A DNA stretch of 64,000 nucleotides. Origin: a virus. Shown here one piece after another: positions 6,842 through 13,964 of this stretch (positions within the stretch are counted from its first letter, which is position 1; each line of letters opens with the position of its first letter). The position numbers and the translations under genes are program-made. The stretch is from positions 78,862 to 142,861 of the IMG/VR virus record IMGVR_UViG_3300028840_005764; one strand, written 5' to 3'. The notes beneath the pieces are model-generated. The model was not told where the DNA came from and did no database searches. It was given only the letters and a program-made list of their open reading frames with translations.

Positions 6842-7611
6842 GAGCCAGTGAGAGGAATCGAACCCCCAACATCTTCATTACAAGTGAAGCGCTCTACCGA
6901 TTGAGCTACACTGGCATACTCAAAATCACCACGTTCGATCGCCTCGAGATGTTTGATTGAAGGACGGCATTGGTTCAATGATTTGTTGTTGTTCAATACA
7001 CTCGTTGCAATCTTCGAGATAATATCCGGATCCGTCCAATATGACTGGCCTTTTTTCAATCTCAATTTCCGCACATGGTAACGGACAGCAGATTCTGACA
7101 GCTCTGTGACTCTGCAGATTTCTTTGACGGTAATTGTACCTGATTTCCAGATTATACCCATTGCTCTGCATTTTATTTCGATTGCTTTTCTGCTTCTTCC
7201 AAGGCGTTTGGATGCATATTTCAATGGCATTCTTCCGGCGAGAAAAAGTAGTAAATCTTCTTCTTTTTTTGTCCATGGTTTTACCTTAATGCCATGTCTT
7301 GATGGCATTATTTGTGCTTTCAAACCAAGTTTTTGAAGTTTGGTCCCAACAGCATTAATAGATCTATTCAGTTTTTCTGATATTTGTTTTTTTGTATGTG
7401 TTGGTAGAAGTTTTTTTAGTTGTTGAATTTCTTCATCAGACCACGGTGGATTATGTTTTAATTTTGCTATACCAAGTTGATTGACTTTGTTTTGTATTAC
7501 TTTATGGCTTCTATCTAAAGCTTCTGCAATTTCTTTTATTGATCTACGACCATGCCAATATCGTATGTAGTCGTATTCTTCTTCAGTGAATCTTCTTGAA
7601 TTATCACCCAT
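6808..7611 (-). CDS. DNA-binding protein with repeated Myb/SANT-like helices
   Basis: 267 residues. Three N-terminal helical repeats start with RRFTEEEYDYIRYWHGRR, PPWSDEEIQQLKKLLP and KPWTKKEEDLLLFLAG; each carries the tryptophan or aromatic plus acidic pattern of Myb/SANT or phage GcrA-like HTH units. A further HTH follows near residue 165 (VKEICRVTELSESAVRYHV). The frame continues through the whole tRNA-Thr gene before stopping at 6808, so the last 45 residues are partly tRNA-derived. Probably a DNA-binding regulator. Confidence 0.75.
   Translation of the reverse strand: MGDNSRRFTEEEYDYIRYWHGRRSIKEIAEALDRSHKVIQNKVNQLGIAKLKHNPPWSDEEIQQLKKLLPTHTKKQISEKLNRSINAVGTKLQKLGLKAQIMPSRHGIKVKPWTKKEEDLLLFLAGRMPLKYASKRLGRSRKAIEIKCRAMGIIWKSGTITVKEICRVTELSESAVRYHVRKLRLKKGQSYWTDPDIISKIATSVLNNNKSLNQCRPSIKHLEAIERGDFEYASVAQSVERFTCNEDVGGSIPLTGSCMVAWDVEPV
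6843..6915 (-). tRNA. tRNA-Thr(TGT) inside a coding frame
   Basis: Acceptor GCCAGTG/CACTGGC, anticodon loop CTTGTAA gives TGT, T-stem GGGGG/CCTCT with wobble pairs, discriminator T. The gene lies fully within the C-terminal coding frame of the Myb-like protein on the same strand. Confidence 0.92.
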
Positions 7612-7613
7612 GA

Positions 7614-7742
7614 TTATTCTTCACATTCATCGCAGATTTTTATATCTTTTTTAGCTTCTTTTTTTGTTAATTTATCACCGCAATATAAACAACATTTTGG
7701 ATGTGGTCTATTGTAATCTTTTTTCTTTGTTTTCTTTTCCAT
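7614..7742 (-). CDS. 42-residue zinc-ribbon microprotein
   Basis: ATG at 7742 opens a 42-codon lysine-rich frame with CLYC and CDEC knuckles, ending two bases before the Myb-like gene start. Codon use matches the AT-rich neighbours. Too short for most gene finders but well formed. Confidence 0.6.
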   Translation of the reverse strand: MEKKTKKKDYNRPHPKCCLYCGDKLTKKEAKKDIKICDECEE

Positions 7743-7758
7743 TATTTTACTCGCAGTC

Positions 7759-7796
7759 CCAACCCGCCCCCTACTACAACTTCAGGGGCGGGTTGG
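7759..7796. repeat. Perfect 12 bp GC-rich hairpin
   Basis: CCAACCCGCCCC at 7759-7770 and its exact complement at 7785-7796, loop 14 nt. No T-run on either side, so intrinsic termination is doubtful. It separates tRNA-Pro(TGG) from the zinc-ribbon gene, and like the 5665 hairpin it may shape tRNA precursor processing. Confidence 0.75.
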
Positions 7797-7859
7797 AATG
7801 TGCCCACGGAGGGGAAGGCACACATGCAGTATAACCGAGTCTCGTCTCATACAAAATGA

Positions 7860-7933
7860 TCCGGGTAGAAGGACTCGAACCTCCGACTTCCTGGTCCCAG
7901 GCCAGGAGCGCTACCAATCTGCGCCATACCCGG
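7860..7933 (-). tRNA. tRNA-Pro(TGG) with C33
   Basis: C1-G72 acceptor (CCGGGTA/TACCCGG) and A73 fit proline. Anticodon stem CCTGG/CCAGG, loop CCTGGGA gives TGG with G37, but position 33 is C rather than the nearly universal U. No encoded CCA. Confidence 0.88.
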
Positions 7934-7937
7934 TCGA

Positions 7938-8012
7938 TGTCCGTCCTGGGATTCGAACCCAGACTGGCAGCGCCCTCAACGCTGTTCCTCTACCTTGTTG
8001 GGATAGACGGAC
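7938..8012 (-). tRNA. tRNA-Leu(GAG) with short variable loop
   Basis: Acceptor GTCCGTC/GACGGAC, anticodon loop TTGAGGG gives GAG, variable loop CCAGT, discriminator A. D-arm resembles those of Leu(CAA) and Leu(CAG) here. Confidence 0.87.
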
Positions 8013-8263
8013 TAGAATGCCAGAGTTGGTGGTGTTCCATTGGTGAAGTACTCATACCATTCTTCTAACCAATCTCTTCTCACATCATCTGGCTCAATTA
8101 ATCTCCATGGTTTATTGCCTGTTTCTGGTTCTGGTGGCATTAACTTACAACAGAACACAGGGCAATATCTGCATATTGCTGATTGTCCATATTCATTAAT
8201 CTCATGTATATATAAACAATCTTCCGGACAATTATCAGGAAATTCTAATCCTTGAATATGCAT
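8012..8263 (-). CDS. Cysteine-rich hypothetical protein
   Basis: 83 residues with six cysteines in its N-terminal half (CPEDC, CRYC, CC), suggesting a compact zinc or disulfide domain. Its stop touches the 5' end of tRNA-Leu(GAG). It starts 2 bp before the MmcB-like gene ends. Unknown function. Confidence 0.6.
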   Translation of the reverse strand: MHIQGLEFPDNCPEDCLYIHEINEYGQSAICRYCPVFCCKLMPPEPETGNKPWRLIEPDDVRRDWLEEWYEYFTNGTPPTLAF

Positions 8264-8265
8264 TG

Positions 8266-8787
8266 TTATTCCTTTGGTCTTGGATATCTTTGTATTGATA
8301 CACTTGCTTTTCTTCTTGTCTCATGTTCATAACATTTGATGCAGATGCTGTGAGGCCAGTCGCCAACTCGTCTGAGTAGTGATACGAGACATGCGATTTC
8401 GGCTTTGGCGTTGTACGGTAGTAATATGTTTGGAGGCTTCTTGATGGTTATGGCTTTGCCAGTACTGCCGATGATTAGCAGCCCCCAGTTATCTGGGACT
8501 TCATGTTTTTCAATGATCCCCGCTGGTGCACAGTAGTAGCGGATTCTACCCATCCCCATCTCAGTCTTCTTCCTAAAGCTCTTTTTTTTGTCCTTTAGGA
8601 AATCAGATCTTGAGATCTTGCATTCAATAACTACGCTCACATTGCTACCAAATGCAAGTACGTCTGGTGACTCACGTGTCGTGCTAACAATTTCTGTTAT
8701 CACAACTGGATATTTTTTCTTGGCCCAGCGTGCAGCTTTTGCGATGACTTGTTCATGTGTGTAAGTGTACATGTATGTATATACCAC
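8266..8787 (-). CDS. MmcB-like PD-(D/E)XK nuclease
   Basis: 173 residues. The segment ESPDVLAFG followed by VVIECKISRSDFLKDKK gives the D ... E-x-K catalytic triad of PD-(D/E)XK enzymes and matches the MmcB repair family style (IECK plus SDFLxDKK). It could trim DNA during repair or recombination. The extreme C-terminus carries QRYPRPKE, a short peptide that recurs at ends of unrelated proteins here. The start may be one of the later methionines. A PLD or HNH domain is absent. Confidence 0.65.
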   Translation of the reverse strand: MVYTYMYTYTHEQVIAKAARWAKKKYPVVITEIVSTTRESPDVLAFGSNVSVVIECKISRSDFLKDKKKSFRKKTEMGMGRIRYYCAPAGIIEKHEVPDNWGLLIIGSTGKAITIKKPPNILLPYNAKAEIACLVSLLRRVGDWPHSICIKCYEHETRRKASVSIQRYPRPKE

Positions 8788-8800
8788 AACGCTGAATTTT

Positions 8801-9364
8801 TTATTGAGTTTTTGGTCTTGGATATCTTTTTATTGGCCTGGGGTATCTTTTTATTTTTGCATTAAGTTCTTTTTTCTTACCGCCATTCCATAATTTGTTT
8901 TGACAAATATATCCTATAGTAGACAAATGCACTCCATATATTGATGCAATGTATTTTAATGTATTACCATGTGTACGTAGTGTCTTAATCTCTTCAACGT
9001 CTTGTTCAGATAATTTAGCACTTGGATTTTTAGAACCCACTAATGAACGTTGATCAAGTATCATGTCATTCATATTATCTTGATGTGTGCCGATGATTAA
9101 ATGTTTTGGGTTACAGCACAATGTATTATTGCATGTGTGTCGCACACACATACCACTTGGGATTGGTCCATTGACATCTTCATACACAAGTCTGTGGGCC
9201 CTATACCATTTGCGATGTTTTTTTGAATAGTATACTTTGAACTCACCATAGTAGTTGTTAGTGCGACCCGATCTGGACTTCGCACCAGTCCATAACCAAC
9301 ATTCGTTAGGACCGCGCTGTTCTATCTTCTCCCATATGCGTTTGTGTATCTCTTTGTCGATCAT
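8801..9364 (-). CDS. HNH homing-type endonuclease with C-terminal HTH
   Basis: 187 residues. ECWLWTGAKS, AHRLVYE, VRHTCNNTLCCNPKHL and IGTHQDN are the ordered motifs of HNH_3 (His-Me finger) homing endonucleases; a NUMOD/HTH region follows (LSEQDVEEIKTLR, then YIASIYGVHLSTIGYI). Such free-standing enzymes cut intronless or insertless alleles to spread themselves. It lies about 100 bp from two tRNA genes with insertions. The tail holds two copies of KRYPRP. Separate from any intron by the sequence seen. Confidence 0.88.
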   Translation of the reverse strand: MIDKEIHKRIWEKIEQRGPNECWLWTGAKSRSGRTNNYYGEFKVYYSKKHRKWYRAHRLVYEDVNGPIPSGMCVRHTCNNTLCCNPKHLIIGTHQDNMNDMILDQRSLVGSKNPSAKLSEQDVEEIKTLRTHGNTLKYIASIYGVHLSTIGYICQNKLWNGGKKKELNAKIKRYPRPIKRYPRPKTQ

Positions 9365-9461
9365 TGTTGACTCTTTCTACTTGTTGGTATCAATCTAATA
9401 TACCACTAAAGTAAAAAGAATTCTTATACTTATGGGAGTTGAACTTCCGAGTCGAACCCGT

Positions 9462-9535
9462 TGCCACGGGAGGGATTCGAACCCTCACTTATGCGATTTT
9501 AAGTCGCATGCCTCTACCAGTTGGGCTACTGTGGC
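9462..9535 (-). tRNA. tRNA-Leu(TAA) with short variable loop
   Basis: Anticodon loop CTTAAAA gives TAA; stem TGCGA/TCGCA; variable loop TAAGT; acceptor GCCACAG with CCGTGGC has one A-C mismatch; discriminator A. Completes the set of five leucine anticodons, all on class I bodies. Confidence 0.86.
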
Positions 9536-9540
9536 GTGAA

Positions 9541-9673
9541 TCGGGAGAGGTGGAATCGAACCACCGACCTGGGAGCTCCATATGCTGAAGTGGCGTCTTA
9601 GTTCCATGTGTGAGGCACGAGCGTTAGTTTAGACGTCACTTACATCCCCGCTCTACCACTGAGCTATCTCCCG
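9541..9673 (-). tRNA. tRNA-Pro(TGG) candidate interrupted by a 61 nt insertion
   Basis: Acceptor CGGGAGA/TCTCCCG (C1-G72, A73 as in proline), D-stem GCTC/GAGC, T-arm GGTGG/CCACC are intact, but the anticodon arm is split. Removing 9581-9641 gives GGGAT, loop GTTGGAG, CTCCC, that is anticodon TGG with one T-C mismatch at 31-39. The insertion folds with its ends as an 11 bp stem (AAGTGACGTCT/AGACGCCACTT) and ends in CAGCATA, as does the insertion in the next tRNA. It is far too short for a group I intron. The junction is inferred. Confidence 0.7.
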
Positions 9674-9678
9674 AAAGG

Positions 9679-9819
9679 TGGACGGGCTAGGATTCGAACC
9701 TAGAAAAACTATGCTGAAACAACTTCTGAGTTCTCAATCGTATTGAGTGATGAAAGAAATTGTTGTTGCTTGCGTTGCTAGCTCTATAGGCTAGTGCCTT
9801 ACCATTTGGCTACCCGTCC
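9679..9819 (-). tRNA. tRNA-like gene (anticodon ATA) with a 58-68 nt insertion in the variable region
   Basis: Acceptor GGACGGG/CCCGTCC, D-stem GCC/GGC, anticodon stem CTAGC/GCTAG, loop CTATAGA (anticodon ATA), T-arm CTAGG/CCTAG. Between the anticodon stem and T-arm lies extra sequence; 9710-9767 folds as AACAAC..GTTGTT plus CTCAAT..ATTGAG and ends CAGCATA like the insertion in tRNA-Pro. Removing 58 nt leaves a class II-like arm AACG-CAAG-CGTT; removing 68 nt leaves a class I tRNA. An ATA anticodon is abnormal in bacteria, so amino acid identity is unresolved. Confidence 0.6.
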
Positions 9820-9820
9820 A

Positions 9821-9897
9821 TGGTGGGGGCAATAGGACTCGAACCTATAGCCATCTGCTTGTAAGGCAGACACTCTGCGCAATTGAGTTATGCCCCC
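9821..9897 (-). tRNA. tRNA-Val(TAC)
   Basis: Acceptor GGGGGCA/TGCCCCC, anticodon loop CTTACAA gives TAC, discriminator A, CCA encoded. Canonical class I cloverleaf. Confidence 0.95.
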
Positions 9898-9905
9898 ATG
9901 GGTTG

Positions 9906-9978
9906 TGGACCAGGGCGGAATTGAACCGCCGACTCGAGGCTCTTCAGGCCCCAGCTCTACCTACTGAGCTACCGGTCC
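9906..9978 (-). tRNA. tRNA-Phe(GAA)
   Basis: Acceptor GGACCGG/CTGGTCC, anticodon loop CTGAAGA gives GAA, variable GAGTC, discriminator A, no encoded CCA. Confidence 0.94.
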
Positions 9979-10035
9979 ACAAGATTCGTATTCAGTTTTC
10001 AAAGACTAAACATCAACGGATTGCCGAAGATGTTT

Positions 10036-10112
10036 TGGCGGGCCCAACGGGATTCGAACCCGTGTTACCGGCGTGACAGGCCAGCGTGCTAACCTGGCTA
10101 CACTATGAGCCC
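10036..10112 (-). tRNA. tRNA-Asp(GTC)
   Basis: Anticodon loop CTGTCAC gives GTC; acceptor GGGCTCA/TGGGCCC; discriminator G as expected for aspartate; CCA encoded. Confidence 0.93.
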
Positions 10113-10116
10113 ATAC

Positions 10117-10302
10117 CTACAGAATTCTGAGTTCCTTCCTACGAACCCATTGTTCTGTTCCATCCTTCCATCGAACCTTTACTGACTGCATCTTAGTAGT
10201 GCCTTTTCCATCTAGTACTCGACCGGTCTTACCGTTCTTACGGTGCTCTACAATAGTCGAGCCGTGAGTCAGCCAGTGATATCTTCTTTTCCCATCACTC
10301 AT
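10117..10302 (-). CDS. Small basic hypothetical protein
   Basis: 61 residues, strongly basic with beta-strand-like pattern (SVKVRWKDGTEQWVRRKEL), reminiscent of SH3-like folds. Its start overlaps the end of the next gene by 8 bp. No recognised family. Confidence 0.55.
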   Translation of the reverse strand: MSDGKRRYHWLTHGSTIVEHRKNGKTGRVLDGKGTTKMQSVKVRWKDGTEQWVRRKELRIL

Positions 10303-10555
10303 GGCGTATGTCTTCTGACATCTTCTCTTCGTCTTTTTTTCTCTTCGCTCGTACCATGTGTTCGGGGATCGCTATCATCGACACACTGATCTGTGGCCCT
10401 TTCTCTCCGAACTTCCAAATCTCGTTCTGGATGATGGTATGTAGCCGTCCGATCTCTTTCGGCGTAAACCATTCACAGTCCTGAGTTTCGGCACAGAAAT
10501 GCACACGATGGTATAACGGCTCGTCTCTTTTTATGTTTTTCCCAATACCCACCAC
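10295..10555 (-). CDS. Hypothetical protein
   Basis: 86 residues ending in a lysine-rich tail (RAKRKKDEEK). The middle (WFTPKEIGRLHTIIQNEIWKF) is probably helical. Downstream gene overlaps by 8 bp. Not recognised. Confidence 0.55.
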   Translation of the reverse strand: MVGIGKNIKRDEPLYHRVHFCAETQDCEWFTPKEIGRLHTIIQNEIWKFGEKGPQISVSMIAIPEHMVRAKRKKDEEKMSEDIRHE

Positions 10556-10594
10556 ATCTCCTTTCAGAAGTACGGCGGGGTACTTCTGAAATTT

Positions 10595-11461
10595 TCAATC
10601 CACCCAGGCCACACCTTCCATGCGGCCCTCGTTGGACTCGGTATTGCGAATCACCTTGCGCCAGCTCTTGAACGACACCGTCTTGTGCTCCGGGTGCCGC
10701 ACCTTCCCGCGCACGAAGATCTCCCGCCCCCTGATCGAGTAGCCATGCTCGAGGCGCACTCCATCAGCGACGATCAGCTCTTCTGCCACGTGCTGGTTCC
10801 CACCACCTCCACGTCTTCCTCGCCTGGCTGCGGCGATGTCGACTTTCCTTTGCACCAGGCCTTTGCCTACCGCTTCGTCGATATTGGCCTGCTCGTTGGC
10901 GTCCACGTTGAGGAAGAACCATTCTCCCTGGCGGATGGTACGCCCCATCTGCTTGCCTTCGTACAGCCACACGGTCGGAGCCTTGAGTCTGTCGTGGGCC
11001 CGCTGGACCGTTGGTGCCGCTTCTGGCAGCTGGGCGATGAACAATTGTCTTTCGTCCACACCCAACAGAAAGTGGCGTTTGTTGCTCGATGTGCGCCGAC
11101 GGACAACCACACGCCCCTTCTTCAGACGGCGCACGATGTCTCGCTGTGGCACTTCACGCGCGACGTACTGGCCCACCTCCTCGGTGAATTCCCGGGCCTT
11201 TTCGTGGACCATCAACACCAGTTGACTGAGTTTTTTGTCGGTGTTGATCACCTGGATGTTCACCTCTTCGCCAGGCCAGATCCTGAAGTATTCGCTGCGC
11301 CAGTTGCCCTTGATCTTGCGCTGGATGTCCATGCCGAACACAGCGCGGTTGACACCTCGGCCACCGACAGGATTGTCTGTGATTTCCAACTTGAGACCGG
11401 CCTTCGCGAATTGCGAGACCAGCGACTCGCACATGATTCTGAACTGACCCTTCATCAACAT
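10595..11461 (-). CDS. Conserved-looking phage protein of unknown function
   Basis: 288 residues, GC-rich in contrast to its neighbours. Mixed alpha/beta pattern with a basic RR-rich stretch near residues 110-125 (RRLKKGRVVVRRRTSS) and a glycine-rich RRGRRGGGGN linker near 215. No catalytic motif is evident. Flanked by tRNA-Asp and tRNA-Trp blocks. The start at MLMKGQF could be the third codon. Confidence 0.65.
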   Translation of the reverse strand: MLMKGQFRIMCESLVSQFAKAGLKLEITDNPVGGRGVNRAVFGMDIQRKIKGNWRSEYFRIWPGEEVNIQVINTDKKLSQLVLMVHEKAREFTEEVGQYVAREVPQRDIVRRLKKGRVVVRRRTSSNKRHFLLGVDERQLFIAQLPEAAPTVQRAHDRLKAPTVWLYEGKQMGRTIRQGEWFFLNVDANEQANIDEAVGKGLVQRKVDIAAARRGRRGGGGNQHVAEELIVADGVRLEHGYSIRGREIFVRGKVRHPEHKTVSFKSWRKVIRNTESNEGRMEGVAWVD

Positions 11462-11476
11462 CTTGTGTCCTTTTGA

Positions 11477-11548
11477 CGAGCGGCTAAGGAATCGAACCCT
11501 ACAGACGGTCGGGTTTGGAGCCCAACCCGCTTACCCAGAGCGCCGCCC
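11477..11548 (-). tRNA. tRNA-Trp(CCA), atypical D-arm
   Basis: Anticodon loop CTCCAAA gives CCA; stem TTGGG/CCCGA; acceptor GGGCGGC/GCCGCTC; discriminator G as in tryptophan tRNAs. The D-arm CGCT/AGCG appears to start directly on the acceptor stem, so positions 8-9 are missing, and three bases precede the anticodon stem. Probably functional but unusual. Confidence 0.75.
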
Positions 11549-11550
11549 AA

Positions 11551-11626
11551 TGGCTCCAGGGGTGGGGCTCGAACCCACGGCCAGCGACTTAACAGGCCGC
11601 CGCTCTACCAGCTGAGCTACCCTGGA
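11551..11626 (-). tRNA. tRNA-Asn(GTT)
   Basis: Acceptor TCCAGGG/CCCTGGA, anticodon loop CTGTTAA gives GTT, discriminator G, CCA encoded. Immediately upstream (11627-11660, minus strand) a D-arm-like sequence ending in CCTGTT looks like the 5' half of another copy. Confidence 0.93.
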
Positions 11627-11819
11627 ACAGGCGCAGCTCTTACCAATTGAACGGGCTACTAAGTCGATCTGACCCGGACAATAAGTCCGAATATGGCAGA
11701 GAAAAGGAGGTTGTGGTTTGGACCATGAACGTGACGCTGGTTGTAGTTTTCATGGCATCCTCCTGTGGGATCATTCGATCCTATCACCCACCATCGGCAA
11801 AGCACAACTCAAAATATAA
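11627..11819. other. Intergenic stretch with tRNA remnant
   Basis: Holds a half-tRNA-like sequence (11627-11660), a CGGAC..GTCCG mini-hairpin near 11680-11694, the possible 37-codon peptide gene and nothing else recognisable. Confidence 0.5.
11640..11753 (-). CDS. Possible 37-residue peptide with strong ribosome site
   Basis: ATG at 11753 is preceded by CAGGAGGATGCC, an excellent Shine-Dalgarno at good spacing. The frame (Thr/Ser-rich) ends in the tRNA-Asn-like remnant. No family and no transmembrane segment. A plus-strand frame from 11726 (MNVTLVVVFMASSCG) also exists but is less convincing. Confidence 0.4.
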   Translation of the reverse strand: MKTTTSVTFMVQTTTSFSLPYSDLLSGSDRLSSPFNW

Positions 11820-12008
11820 TTATTTTCTAATTATTTTTGGCGATGGGGTTGGGGATAATGATTGTTGATTGGACTCTTCTTCAAGTTCTTGAGTACATTG
11901 CTCACAAACAACTATATGCATACCATCATAAGGCATGAATTTATATGGAGGATTTCCGCATAATTCGCACGGCACTGCGCATTCAACATTTATTTTGTCT
12001 GTTGCCAT
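11820..12008 (-). CDS. Zinc-ribbon microprotein
   Basis: 62 residues with CELCG and CEQC knuckles (residues 14-18 and 35-38) and a Ser/Pro tail. Overlaps the next gene's end by 19 bp. Function unknown; one of many zinc ribbons here. Confidence 0.65.
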   Translation of the reverse strand: MATDKINVECAVPCELCGNPPYKFMPYDGMHIVVCEQCTQELEEESNQQSLSPTPSPKIIRK

Positions 12009-12496
12009 GGTTTCCCCTCATCAAGAACATGTTGTTGTATTTCCTTGAACGTGACTTGTGGTTTTTCACCGGATTTAAACATAGTAGATGTCGGAGTTGG
12101 TTTTGTTATAGTAACTAGTTTTTTATCATGTGATGATTCTTCAGCTACGCATTGGCTATCCTGGCATTCGTGCATTACGGGACAGTCGCTATCCGATTGA
12201 CATTCTCCCATGAATGCTCTGATTGCATCAGGTTCATCAGCTGCTGACACCGGCATCATAGGTGCCGCTGTATTCATTTGAAGTTTTATTTCATACATTA
12301 GATCTTTTAGTTCATCATGTTTTTCATTTAGTTTAGATATTTCTTGTGTTGAATAATTAAATAAACTATGAAGCATTAATTCATTTTTACTGTCACTTTT
12401 GATTGCAGCTATTAATGCAGCTATTGCTGTAATCAATGCTGGTATAGATACTAGAATATTTTTTGAGCCGCTGACTTTTTTCTCCTTATCAGACAT
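11990..12496 (-). CDS. Membrane-anchored protein with cysteine-rich ectodomain
   Basis: 168 residues. Residues 13-32 (ILVSIPALITAIAALIAAI) form one transmembrane segment; residues 45-75 are coiled coil; residues 97-116 hold CQSDSDC...CQDSQC, an EGF-like disulfide cluster, which implies export beyond the cytoplasm. Strong AAGGAGGG ribosome site. Possibly a membrane or envelope-interacting accessory protein. Confidence 0.65.
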   Translation of the reverse strand: MSDKEKKVSGSKNILVSIPALITAIAALIAAIKSDSKNELMLHSLFNYSTQEISKLNEKHDELKDLMYEIKLQMNTAAPMMPVSAADEPDAIRAFMGECQSDSDCPVMHECQDSQCVAEESSHDKKLVTITKPTPTSTMFKSGEKPQVTFKEIQQHVLDEGKPWQQTK

Positions 12497-12561
12497 ATCA
12501 TCCCTCCTTGTGCTGATTTAATCGTTATAGTATCACAATAAGTAATCAGTACCAGGAGTAA

Positions 12562-12634
12562 CGCGTCCGGCAGGATTCGAACCCGCGTAGTTCTGATTAG
12601 AAGTCAGATGCCTGATCCCCTAGGCTACGGACGC
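12562..12634 (-). tRNA. tRNA-Arg(TCT)
   Basis: Acceptor GCGTCCG/CGGACGC, anticodon loop CTTCTAA gives TCT, discriminator G. Followed on the minus strand by an 8 bp inverted repeat (GGTGATAG at about 12645 with CTATCACC) before the next tRNA. Confidence 0.94.
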
Positions 12635-12714
12635 GAAAGAAGTGGTGATAGCCGCCCACATCACTATCACCCGCACAAGCCCCAACCGAACCAAATGCTT
12701 GCACATCCCTGTAA

Positions 12715-12788
12715 CACGCCCGGCAGGATTCGAACCTGCGACCTCCTGGCCCGCAACCAGGCACGCTATCCAACTGCGCTACGAGCGC
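12715..12788 (-). tRNA. tRNA-Arg(GCG)
   Basis: Anticodon loop TTGCGGG gives GCG; stem CCTGG/CCAGG; acceptor GCGCTCG pairs with CGGGCGT through two G-T pairs; discriminator G. GCG is rare in bacteria, where arginine CGN boxes are usually read by ACG. Confidence 0.88.
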
Positions 12789-12979
12789 TCGTCTTCGTCG
12801 ATGAAGACTGTATTTTTTGGAAGTTTTTTTAGACTGAATGGTAACTCTTGATGATAATCCTCTGGTGGGAAAATACCCACAGGTATAAGAGTTTGTGTTG
12901 TAGCTGTCATCACTTCGTGGTCACCATACCCATCTTCGATGAGTTCAGTGATTCTTTGGTGTAGTTCCGATAGTGTCAT
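12779..12979 (-). CDS. Small phage protein, MTLSELHQRI family style
   Basis: 66 residues beginning MTLSELHQRITELIEDGYGD, a common opening of small conserved phage proteins of unknown role. Start chosen at 12979 because AGGTG lies just upstream and the preceding gene's stop is 2 bp away. Its 3' end overlaps tRNA-Arg(GCG) by 10 bp. Confidence 0.65.
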   Translation of the reverse strand: MTLSELHQRITELIEDGYGDHEVMTATTQTLIPVGIFPPEDYHQELPFSLKKLPKNTVFIDEDERS

Positions 12980-12980
12980 T

Positions 12981-13964
12981 TTACGCACCTGCTGAGCACA
13001 GAGACACATAAGGGTAGCCTTGCCGTTCCTTATACAGAATTTGCCCAGCCAGTTGTTGGTTGGCTACAGTCGCCACACTCATCTTGGGCAGTCTGCTGTC
13101 GGCTGCACCTTCTGACAGCAGCGGCTGTTGTGTCACGTGTTCGATCGTTTTTTCGCTCAGCAGTTTGACCTGCGCATTGGCGTTTTTCAGTGCGCGGTGA
13201 ATACCAGCCAGCGATTTGACCTCCACGCTCATGGGCACAAAGAATTTTGACGCTTGCCTGTGCCGCTTTTGATACTGAATTGCGAGTGAGCCGTAGCAGA
13301 CTCTTATCAGTGGTTCCCACACACGTTCCCAGAACGCCATGTTTGGAGCGCGTTCGACACCAACCACGTTTTCTCCCAGCAAGATGATGGCACCAATTTG
13401 TTTTGGCACCAACTCAAACTCAGCTACGAACTCATCCAGCTGCTTTTCAAAGTGCTTCAAGAAGTAAGTGAGGTGGCCACCAGTATGTGGCACTCCACTT
13501 TCTTTGTTCAGACTTCTGATGTGCGGCCAGATCTTGTCATAACCTTGTCTGTGTCTCATACTGAGAGCATGAGATCGTATTGATGCTGGCAATACCAACA
13601 TGGTGATCGCTTTCTGGTCTCTGATGTAACCACCTTGGCTGTCCTCGATGCACATGGCTGTCTCGATGGACTTGCGGCCGTTTGCTTTGACCAAAAACGC
13701 GCTTGGCACAGCGTGGTCTTGTGCACGTTCTCTTGTCACCCAACCAGCACCTGTCGGTACGATGCTTGGTCGTGTGCTGTCTGTATTGCGCACTTGAACC
13801 GTACCATAGTTCGATGTTTCCACATGGAAGTCTGGTGGTGCGAAGTCGTCATCTTGCGCGTCGCCCTCGTCGATGAGCGGGATGACAGACATGTGGCCCA
13901 CGGTTTGGGTTCTGCCACGTCCCATTCCTCTGAGGATTTCTTCGACTGTGAGGTTGCGTGTCAT
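12981..13964 (-). CDS. ARPP-1-like domain protein
   Basis: 327 residues. The N-terminal pattern (MTRNLTVEEILRGMGRGR, then YGTVQVRNTDSTRP, GAGW, QDHAV) resembles the ARPP-1 domain, named for association with ADP-ribosylglycohydrolase and rhodanese-phosphatase genes in bacterial and phage genomes; its biochemistry is not established. It ends 4 bp inside the start of the VWA gene, so the two are almost surely co-translated. No signal peptide. Confidence 0.5.
   Translation of the reverse strand: MTRNLTVEEILRGMGRGRTQTVGHMSVIPLIDEGDAQDDDFAPPDFHVETSNYGTVQVRNTDSTRPSIVPTGAGWVTRERAQDHAVPSAFLVKANGRKSIETAMCIEDSQGGYIRDQKAITMLVLPASIRSHALSMRHRQGYDKIWPHIRSLNKESGVPHTGGHLTYFLKHFEKQLDEFVAEFELVPKQIGAIILLGENVVGVERAPNMAFWERVWEPLIRVCYGSLAIQYQKRHRQASKFFVPMSVEVKSLAGIHRALKNANAQVKLLSEKTIEHVTQQPLLSEGAADSRLPKMSVATVANQQLAGQILYKERQGYPYVSLCSAGA

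Noticed and set aside
9541-9819. Group I introns in the two split tRNAs
   Set aside because: Insertions of 58-61 nt are far below the size of a group I core; no conserved P/Q/R/S elements seen.
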